NCBI GenBank assembly: GCA_030374765.1
Contig: JARGXX010000027.1
Location: 248,001 to 312,000 of the forward strand
DNA: 64,000 bases
Direction: 5' to 3'
Source of the DNA: Agarophyton chilense
Taxonomy: Eukaryota; Rhodophyta; Florideophyceae; Gracilariales; Gracilariaceae
This document shows, in pieces, positions 56,800 to 64,000 of this stretch. Position 1 is the stretch's first letter, and every line of letters begins with the position of its first letter. The translations under genes were made by a program, and so were the position numbers. A model generated the notes under the pieces. The model searched no databases. It was not told the origin of the DNA and saw only the letters and a program-made list of their open reading frames with translations.

Positions 56800-56824
56800 G
56801 GTCTCTGACCTAGTGTCAGAGACC
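56800..56824. repeat. Perfect hairpin, 10-bp stem with 5-nt loop
   Basis: GGTCTCTGAC, loop CTAGT, GTCAGAGACC. It is followed by an imperfect inverted repeat around CAGCACTGGCTACAGTGCC. Possibly part of an unrecognised element end; no function is assigned. Confidence 0.7.
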
Positions 56825-58520
56825 TGGCCAGCACTGGCTACAGTGCCAGGTGGCCACTCCACTACTGTACTAAAAAATATATAATTACAGGTACAATTAT
56901 TAACAATTACTCAACCAGAAGGTACATGCCAACACTACACGTCGCTGACAACACCTAGATGGTAGCTCGCCCTGAGCTTCGTGGCCGATGATCCCTCGCA
57001 TCCATCACCTACAAGGTAAGTGTAGTATATCAACAACTTCAAACGTCAAACCTTCTGCTACTATACGACAGATGCACAACTTTTTATATCAGCACATGTG
57101 CATTCAACAGCTGTTTATATGAGACTTGTTGAAAATTTGTTCGTAACTGATCTAATCGTTTGTACCGATTCTAATTTTGCATTTGCTAAAACAGTTGACA
57201 AAAATTCGAAAACAGGAATTCGGTTCGTAAAGGTTGTGAAAAAAGCTACCAGAAGGTTTTGTATGAAACATCTTATCGAACTTACGATAACGACACGAGG
57301 TGAGCACGTGTTAATGGTCGCAAAACAGCTCCACTTGAATTTAAAGATGATTTTGGTGCTTTGGGCGGACTTTGAGAAAAAGAAATGTCATCATTACGTG
57401 TAGCATTACCCATCCAAAAACTTTAATTTCTTGTAAAAATACAAAAAACTCCTAGAATAAGAAACAAAAATCGGATGTTGAAAGCTATTTCAAAGAATAT
57501 TGAGAAGAATGTTTCTTTTTGTTGAATAATCGATATGCACAATTGGTTATGTCAAGAAGATATGAATAAAGAAAAGAAGTAAAAATTGAAAGCATGTTAT
57601 TTTAAAGTTTATATTTCTATATTTGCAATATGAATTGTTTTTTCTTACAATTTATACAATTGGGTAGTCCAAAACAAATTTTATCTTACACGGCTTGATT
57701 TGTCATAAATGTTTGTAGACGAACTGGTAGATAACAACTGAAATTCTATTCGAACTATGCAAGAAAATGTAAGGAGAAAGATAAAATATAAAACCCGTAA
57801 ACGGCTGATACTGACATTCATAAATTGGAGATTAATTAAAGAATAAAGAATTAAGAATGTTTTTGAACGATTGGAAAATATCATGAACGATGGAAAGTCT
57901 TCAAAACCGCTCTTAAATTAAAATACGTTTGTTCAGAATTCAAAAAATTACAATCAACCCTATTTTTATGTATTTCACATTTGATAGAGCCGTTAGTGAT
58001 TTAAAGAAAATTTTCATGGATGTATCACATTTTGAGCAATGCATAGTCAAACAAATGGATATGTGTGTTTTAACATGCGTATTGAAGGCTTTTTAGAGAC
58101 ATGTTTAATAAATAAAAATGGAAATTACCTTATGTTTTTACTCATTAATTCGGATTAATTGGACTTGCTAGATGCATTTTGATCTCTAAGAAAACTATTT
58201 GTTGAGCGGATTATATGTTTTTTGTGTGCTTTTCTTGAAGATGCAATTGCGTTCTTAGACCATAATGATTTTTAGAATTAATCAAGCCTTTGTAGGAGTT
58301 TTTAAGTTTTACGGAAGTCCGCAATGTTTGAATCCTGTTTTTATCAGTCTCTGAGCGGTCGTGAAACCACTGAGCTGGTGTTACTGATGACAACTGTCTA
58401 AAGAATGCAGTTTAAAACAGGTGGAACATGATTAGGAAATTAGTTTTTTACTTAGAAAATAGAATAAGCCACTGCAGTCTGGAAACCAGCGAGTTTTACT
58501 AATTTTTTGGAGAATAGAAC

Positions 58521-58559
58521 TGGCCTCATATGAGGCCAAGCTGGCCTCAGGTGAGGCCA
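58521..58559. repeat. Two adjacent palindromes
   Basis: TGGCCTCATATGAGGCCA (58521-58538, perfect) and TGGCCTCAGGTGAGGCCA (58542-58559, perfect except at the centre) lie 3 bp apart, so the pair is both a tandem repeat and two palindromes. Confidence 0.85.
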
Positions 58560-59448
58560 ATCCTCCGGGCATGTAGACACTAGCTACCCTTCGTAGCATG
58601 CATACGACATCCGGCATCATGTTGTGTTGTGCATCTCACGCCGCCAACAATCAACATGCACCATTGATTACAGCAAACTGCAGCATGCGCGTGGACCCTG
58701 AACACACGAGAGTGAAAAAGAAAAGCCTAGGTTTTGAGAATATGTCGGGACCGCCAACCGAGATGCGCACGCAGACATGTCAAACGTCTAAATCGTCTCG
58801 GACTACCAAAGTGACAACACAAAGGGCCATTTTCAGCATTGCGCATTTGTTTGTGACGCGCTGTGGGAAGGGCTGCCGTGGTGAGCACTGTGCTGAATAC
58901 TGTTGGTTGATTCTAAAAGCACGAGTTCGATTGAGCTCCGTCGCATAGCACACTTCAGTAGGTCCACTGACAACGCCTCTCGATTAAACCGTCGCGCTTT
59001 TGGAACGCCGCCGGATAATACCACTCCAAGCACCAATATTGTCCAGCGACAGCCCCAGAGAACGGCCAGACATCGACATTTGTGACTTCCATTGAGTCCA
59101 GAGTTACCTGGCAGCGATACGCTTTCGCCACGCAGCACTGGTACCGCTGGTGTCTGCACCCAACCAACGAGAATCGGTCGCGCAGTTCCACCGAAGGTAC
59201 CAGACAGTGTATTTCTGTACTTAGGACAAAAATGAGCTTCGAACAAACGATTTTACATATTGAGCGAACATACAGACGTACGCATGCGCTCTTGAACCGA
59301 TAAGAGGAGTACTACAAAAAGAAGCATGGTAGGCTACATGACGAACAAGCTGCCTTACAGAACAACAAACATGAGCACCAAAACAAAAAACGCAACAGCA
59401 TATTACCACAAGTCTTTTCTACTCAAGCTTTTTCGCAAGCGATGCCAG

Positions 59449-60594
59449 TTACGTACCCCGAACGGCGCTTGGGAGCGGTATTCCGTTGTAGGCAGCCAAA
59501 ATGTTTTTCGAGGTCAACACTGCCATATCAGTCCTTGTTCCCAAGGAGGCGCTGCCAATATGTGGCAAAATAAAGCAGTTAGGCAACTTGACAAGCGGGT
59601 GGTCCTTCGGAATTGGCTCCGGAGTTGTAACATCCACGCCAGCCGAGAAAATTTCGCCTTGCTCTAATGCAGCAACAAGGTCGTCTTGGTCAACAAGTTC
59701 GCCTCTCGCGGGGTTGATAAACACGGCAGTGTTCTTCATTAGCTTGAACTTTTCCATGTTGAACATGTGTGTAGTGTGCTCGTTGAGCGGACAAAGGGTG
59801 ATAATGATGTCAGATTGTGACAACAGTTCGTTCATGTCAACCAACTTGGCGCCCAGCTGTTCTTCTACGTGCGTGACGTGATTGATATCCCAGTATAGTA
59901 TGTTACAGTTGAAGGCATGCAGTCTGCGAGCAACGGCGGAGCCGATGCGACCCATGCCTATAATACCAACAGTAGAGTCATGTACGTCCTGACCGCACAT
60001 ACCAATGGGCGTCCAAGTTCCCCATGTTCCATCAACAACGGAGGCAGTAGCCTCCTTAAAACGCCTGCACGCGGCGAGAACAAGACCAACTGCAGTGTCG
60101 GCAGTGGTCTCGGTGAGCACGTTGGGGGTGTGAGAGACCTTGATACCACGCTTGCTGCATTCCTTAATGTCGATGTGGTTGTGTCCCACGCTCATGGTAG
60201 CCACCACCTTGAGACGTTCACCAGCGGCGTCGAGCACGTCGGCGCTGATCTTGTCAGTGAGTACGCAATACAGCGCATCACAACCCTCAGCCACCTTCTT
60301 GACTAAATCGTGATGTGGCATGGGGTCGCTGGAGTCCCAGATGTCCAAGTGAAGCTTGGCGTTGCGCAGCATATCCATAGCCGGAGCTGGGACGTGTCGG
60401 GTGACGACGACGCGCCAAGTATCAGTAGAGCCCATGATAAAGCGCGATCGAGTGCGGGCGGCAGAGGTGGCGAAGTGGCGCGGCGACGAAGATCGGCGGG
60501 AAGGAATCGGAGGAAAGCGACAAAGGGTGAAGTGAGGCGTAAGTCTTTTGGAGACGAGGGATAAGTGTGTGACGAAGGCTGCGCATGAGATCAT
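59449..60594 (-). CDS. GRHPR: Glyoxylate/hydroxypyruvate reductase (D-2-hydroxyacid dehydrogenase)
   Basis: This enzyme reduces hydroxypyruvate to D-glycerate or glyoxylate to glycolate with NAD(P)H, a step in photorespiration and serine metabolism. It has 381 residues and one exon. The Rossmann motif is GIIGMGRIGSAVARRL (210-225). Catalytic residues are Arg297 (FINPARGELVD), Glu326 (TTPEP) and His345 (LPHIGSAS). VATMSVGHNHIDI and NVLTETTADTAVGL match the GRHPR subgroup. The first 53 residues, rich in Ser, Arg and His, look like a mitochondrial or plastid targeting peptide; a second start at Met54 (60435) would give a cytosolic or peroxisomal form of 328 residues. The frame extends further upstream but through promoter-like sequence. 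The gene is head to head with an aminotransferase gene. Confidence 0.92.
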   Translation of the reverse strand: MISCAAFVTHLSLVSKRLTPHFTLCRFPPIPSRRSSSPRHFATSAARTRSRFIMGSTDTWRVVVTRHVPAPAMDMLRNAKLHLDIWDSSDPMPHHDLVKKVAEGCDALYCVLTDKISADVLDAAGERLKVVATMSVGHNHIDIKECSKRGIKVSHTPNVLTETTADTAVGLVLAACRRFKEATASVVDGTWGTWTPIGMCGQDVHDSTVGIIGMGRIGSAVARRLHAFNCNILYWDINHVTHVEEQLGAKLVDMNELLSQSDIIITLCPLNEHTTHMFNMEKFKLMKNTAVFINPARGELVDQDDLVAALEQGEIFSAGVDVTTPEPIPKDHPLVKLPNCFILPHIGSASLGTRTDMAVLTSKNILAAYNGIPLPSAVRGT

Positions 60595-61509
60595 GGCAGA
60601 TGAGTAATGACGGAGCGGTCGAGTGGGTGGCCGACATTGAAGCGAAGAAGTTCTCACGCCAGCTGTGATGCGTGGGATACGCAGGTTCATCCATTTGTAT
60701 ATGACACGTGTATGACGTGGGAATGCACGATGTGTGCTGTCACGCGGGGAGGCAAATCTGTGGTGCATCTGGCGGAGGGCGGCGGAGGGCGGCGGGGGGC
60801 AGGAACGAGATGCAGCGCGGAGATTGGGCGCCGGGAAAATTGGAGAGACGGGTGGACGAGGATCAAAGTGCCGTTGGTTTTGGAAGGTGGACGAGCTTTC
60901 TACTAGCCGTTTCTGCATCGAACCGTCGCCATGGGAAGCGGCCAACCGCCTCCCGTCGCTGTTGGAAGCGCCACCTGTCGGCGCCGCAGCCGCGCGCAAA
61001 CGACCCATCTCGGAGATAAACATGCCATGCCATGCCATGCTGAAAAGCAGTACGTGACGCGCGCTGGTCGGCAGCCGTTGGCTCAGTTGCTGCAGCGCAC
61101 ACGCGCACATCTGGCAAGTTTTAATTGGTGACATAGAGCACAACCTGCGATGATTGGCTGTGCTAGACGCCGATGCACCGCACGCTGTGGATCTTTTTCG
61201 TACGGACGCTTTGGGCGTGTCTCTTGTCACGCCCGTCATCATTGCCCGTCACTTCGGGCGCCCAACTGCAGCGCGCTTTGCAAAATGCATTGAAATGGCT
61301 GCCATTCGCCACTTTGCGTCGCTCTCGCGGGCGCCACACCTCAGTGAGCCCGGCCGTTGCCAAATACCCTCGGCTCTGTTAAATAGGAGTCCCTCTCGCC
61401 TAGTACTGCCCTAGCCCTTTTCTTTCCTTCGCTGCCGGCCCGTCAGTCTTGCTGCACTTCCACTTCATTCTACTTCGCTTCTACTTTGACTACACTTCTT
61501 ACTCTCGAC
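60595..61509. promoter_or_regulatory. Divergent promoter region between hydroxypyruvate reductase and aminotransferase
   Basis: This is about 0.9 kb between two start codons on opposite strands. It includes a CGGAGGG-type short repeat (about 60775-60800), ATTGG boxes (61122 and 61153) and a TTAAATA element (61379) that could serve the aminotransferase gene. No separate gene is supported. Confidence 0.5.
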
Positions 61510-62751
61510 ATGGGATCTATTTCTAACTGCCGTGACCCTTTGGCGGACCGCCTTGGTCGCTTGGGTACTGAGACCGCCTACGCTGTCGCGCTTGAGGCCG
61601 GACAGTTCAAGGCCACTGGTAAGACCGTCTACCCCTTCCACATTGGAGACCTTAACTTCCGCACACCGAAGGTGGTCGTCGATGCCTGCAAGCAGGCTTT
61701 GGATGATGGCTTCACTGGCTACTGCCCCGCTGCCGGAATTCCGTCTCTTCGCGCCGCCCTTGCCGATCACTACAACCAGGTATTCGGCCTTGAGTACTCT
61801 GCCTCCAATGTGTCCATTCAGAGTGGTGGAAAGCCTGGAATTGGAAAATTCCTCATGTGCGTATGCAATGACGGTGATGAAGTACTGTTCCCTAGCCCTG
61901 GTTATCCCATCTACGAAAGTATGGCTCGCTTCTTGAACACCAAGCCCGTGCCCTACTGCTACAAGGAAACTGAAAACGGATTTGAGCTTGATATCGCCGA
62001 CCTGGAGGCAAAGGTAACCAGCCGCACTAAAGCTATCTTCCTCAACAACTTCCAGAACCCAATGGGTGTGGCGCACACCCTTCACGAGCTTGAGGACATC
62101 GCCGCCCTTTGCATCGAGAAGGACCTACTCGTGTTTTCTGATGACCCCTACTACCAGATCATCTTCTCGGACTTTCCTCAGACTGACTTTGTTCACATTG
62201 CTAAACTGCCTGGCATGCTTTCTCGTACCGTTTGTGACTACACGTTCTCCAAGAGTTTTGCCATGACTGGATGGCGCCTTGGAGGTGTGCTTGGCCCCAA
62301 ATGGCTCATTGATCAAGTGACCAAGATCAACACCAATGATGAAGCCTGCACCACTCACTTTGTTCAAGTGGCAGGCGTGACTGCGCTCACGGACCCAGCT
62401 GCTGCCAAGTTCACAAAGGATATGGTGAGCGATCTCGAAGAACGCCGTGACGTGCTGTACAGCGTTTTAAACGATGTGCCCGGTTTCAAGGCCCTCAAGC
62501 CTAAGGCAACCTTCTACATGATGTGCAATGTAACAGAAGCTATGAGCAAGATGGGCGTGCAAGACATTGAAGAATTCAGATCAGAAGTGCTACAAAACAC
62601 CGGAGTGTCGTTCTGTACGAGAGCACACTTTGGCACTCCAATCCCTGGAGAGACGGAGAAGTACGTTCGATTTGCGTTCTCCGGTGTGAACATTGATCAA
62701 ATCAAGGCAGCTGGAAAAGCACTTAAGCCATATCTCTCGAAATTCTTTTAG
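61510..62751 (+). CDS. Class I/II PLP-dependent aminotransferase
   Basis: This fold type I enzyme of 413 residues in one exon transfers amino groups between amino acids and 2-oxo acids. Visible motifs are GDLNFRTPKVV (46-56), the tyrosine loop GYCPAAGIPSLR (70-81), the NNxxNPMG motif (NNFQNPMG, 179-186), the pyridine-N Asp region SDDPYY (210-215), the PLP lysine in FSKSFAMTGWRLGG (Lys248) and a C-terminal Arg in KYVRFAFSG that would bind the substrate carboxylate. The family resembles aspartate/alanine or LL-diaminopimelate-type aminotransferases; the exact substrate is not clear. No targeting peptide is seen, so it is likely cytosolic. Being head to head with hydroxypyruvate reductase suggests a link to glycine, serine or glyoxylate metabolism (inference). 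Confidence 0.9.
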   Translation: MGSISNCRDPLADRLGRLGTETAYAVALEAGQFKATGKTVYPFHIGDLNFRTPKVVVDACKQALDDGFTGYCPAAGIPSLRAALADHYNQVFGLEYSASNVSIQSGGKPGIGKFLMCVCNDGDEVLFPSPGYPIYESMARFLNTKPVPYCYKETENGFELDIADLEAKVTSRTKAIFLNNFQNPMGVAHTLHELEDIAALCIEKDLLVFSDDPYYQIIFSDFPQTDFVHIAKLPGMLSRTVCDYTFSKSFAMTGWRLGGVLGPKWLIDQVTKINTNDEACTTHFVQVAGVTALTDPAAAKFTKDMVSDLEERRDVLYSVLNDVPGFKALKPKATFYMMCNVTEAMSKMGVQDIEEFRSEVLQNTGVSFCTRAHFGTPIPGETEKYVRFAFSGVNIDQIKAAGKALKPYLSKFF

Positions 62752-63542
62752 CGGATAGCAATTCCTTGTTGTTGTAACACCTGTCTTTGCTCGACAAGCA
62801 GCTCATTTTTTTATTGCCGTGGCTAGGGAGATTTTTCACAAGCCGTTGCTGTTTCGACAGTGGCTTTTGTAGTAAATGTTCGCACCACACGTAAATGTCT
62901 ACAAGATTGTGAGAACATTCATTTCCTCGGGGCCTTGCCGCCACCCTTCGCACCAGACTTGGGAGTAGCTGTCAGTCAGTCGAGAGTGGGCTGAGCTACG
63001 GGCTGGGAGACATGATGTCTTCCTCCGTAGCCAGATGTGTGGCAAGTGGCGATGATTGATGAGAACTCGGCACGGTTTTTTTGTAAAGAACCCTTCGTAC
63101 TGTACGAAATGTTGGAGGACAATTGGCAGACGGAGCCTGATTGCGTTTGGCGGGTCGGCGATAATTCTTTCTCGATTAAAAATTTCAAAAATTCCAAACG
63201 AAGGAAGCGAGGCAAATAATGTTGACGTGCGTTGCCACCACGTGGCCACGCTCCAAGCATCGAAATGAGGGCCGCTCACGCGCGCCGCGAAGGCCAACTC
63301 AAAACAACGCAGTGCGGCAGCAAGTCGGCCTCGACAGACGATTCCAACACTATCACCACTGACGCGCGTCGCGCCAAACTCACTTTTCGACTAAGCCTAT
63401 CGTACGGAAAGTGCCTTCCTTTCTTTTCGACTCGTTTGTCTTTCCGTGTGGGGCTTTCTTACACCCGACACATACTCTCTCTCACGCAAACACCCTTCCA
63501 CACTCGCCTTCCCACCCCCACCCACCGCTCTCCTCTTGCTCT
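62752..63542. other. Intergenic region
   Basis: This lies between the aminotransferase end and the start of the last gene. A possible tiny minus-strand exon (end near 62927) is noted but not called. The last 200 bp are pyrimidine-rich, as in other leaders of this window. Confidence 0.45.
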
Positions 63543-63664
63543 ATGAATCCCGACGCTATGCTGGACCACCACGAGTCCACTGCCCCACCGCCGCCGTACC
63601 CTTCTTCTTTTCGTCGTCGCCCCATTGTGGTGCGTGACCCTAAAACGGGAGAGACGCGCGTTGT

Positions 63665-63695
<31 letters not shown>

Positions 63696-64000
63696 AGACG
63701 TCCCACTACTTTACCATCCTCGTCTGGCGCCCCTTCGCCATCTCCTCCCTCTTCATACCGTTATCGTTCCGGTGCCGACTCTGAATATGACCGTCGTACG
63801 AATGGTTATCCTCCCTTCGATGACCAGGGACGCGCGCCGATCATGAAGATTGTGTCCGGCTATCGCGGTCGCCAGATTGTGGTGCGCGACCCTTCGCGTA
63901 GAATGCAGCCACAGGCCCCACCGCAAGGCGCCAGTCTAGGAGTTCGCGGAGGCGTTCGGAAAAATTACTATGACCGGAGAGGAACTAGATCTTCCCCGTA
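63543..64000 (+). CDS. Arg/Gly/Pro-rich protein, 5' part only
   Basis: The frame starts at ATG 63543 and stays open to the window end (152 codons). It is of low complexity: a Pro-rich start, a run of ten Gly encoded by pure GGC codons (63666-63695), then Ser/Pro and Arg/Tyr-rich stretches with YDRR- and GRGG-like words. The motif IVVRDP occurs twice, in RRPIVVRDPKTGETRVV and RGRQIVVRDPSRRM, about 85 residues apart, which marks it as real coding sequence with an internal repeat. Such composition is common in RNA-associated proteins, but no domain is visible in this part. Function unknown. Confidence 0.7.
63666..63695 (+). repeat. (GGC)10 trinucleotide repeat inside a coding frame
   Basis: Ten uninterrupted GGC codons encode polyglycine in the gene starting at 63543. 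Uninterrupted codon use indicates a microsatellite likely to vary in length. Confidence 0.9.

Larger units (their letters stand above)
56656..59448. other. Gene-poor, partly AT-rich region
   Basis: Contains a perfect 10-bp-stem hairpin at 56800-56824, an AT-rich island at about 57.0-58.5 kb with one unrecognised frame at 57098-57403 (+, no ATG at its beginning), palindromes at 58521-58559, and unsupported short frames around 58.6-59.3 kb. No gene can be called with confidence. Confidence 0.4.

Noticed and set aside
58833-59246. Minus-strand frame of 137 codons
   Set aside because: No family, no neighbours or signals that support it.
60595-61242. In-frame N-terminal extension of hydroxypyruvate reductase
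   Set aside because: It runs through the divergent promoter region and has no protein-like conservation; the targeting peptide from 60594 is complete without it.
62927-62990. Tiny minus-strand exon ending in a Lys/Gly-rich tail (PKSGAKGGGKAPRK)
   Set aside because: It looks like the end of a basic protein and has a possible acceptor, but no matching upstream exon was found.

Overview
The window looks like nuclear DNA of a eukaryotic alga, most likely a red alga of the florideophyte type. This is an inference. It rests on the mixture of host genes that are intronless or carry one or two very short GT-AG introns (84 to 125 nt), compact gene islands, a hydroxypyruvate reductase/aminotransferase pair, and large blocks of nested LTR retrotransposons. 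No rRNA, convincing tRNA or CRISPR array was found.

Positions 1 to about 25,850 are a nested pile of Ty3/gypsy-type elements of the chromodomain (chromovirus) class, treated here as fossils. Family A lies on the + strand as a tandem array: the 3' end of one internal region (1-2914), an LTR (2915-3802), a second internal region (3803-12700 and 22841-23301) and a closing LTR (23302-24189). Family B lies on the - strand (12701-22840). It is inserted in the second A internal region and flanked by a 5-bp duplication. The A array itself sits inside a third element, C (- strand, 24190 to about 25,830), of which only the gag-protease end is left here. Both A and B carry an extra block of coding character on the antisense strand between the chromodomain end of pol and the 3' LTR. 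The A and B versions are recognisably related to each other.

From about 26 to 51 kb and from 59.4 kb to the end lies host sequence. The genes are: an odd twin zinc-finger reading frame; an aquaporin that splices in frame into a second small membrane domain; ribosomal protein uS8 (S15A); a RING-H2 protein; a single-domain rhodanese; a coiled-coil multi-pass membrane protein; an Ldh2-type malate/lactate dehydrogenase; a DCAF11/WDR23 WD40 protein; a secreted cysteine-rich repeat protein; a three-RRM RNA-binding protein; an ABHD17-like hydrolase; a hydroxypyruvate/glyoxylate reductase head-to-head with a class I aminotransferase; and the start of an Arg/Gly/Pro-rich protein that runs off the end.

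The stretch from 51.2 to 59.4 kb is gene-poor. It holds a decayed minus-strand coding fossil of unknown family (about 52.45-53.33 kb), two solo LTRs related to family A with clean 5-bp target duplications (53590-54512 and 55786-56650), a decayed family B-like LTR between them (about 54.71-55.34 kb), small hairpins and palindromes, and an AT-rich island (about 57.0-58.5 kb).

The observations most worth a second look are the antisense block shared by two diverged chromovirus families, the aquaporin fusion, the paired CACGTG sites present in most of the LTR lineages here, and the twin zinc fingers that both lack the same histidine.
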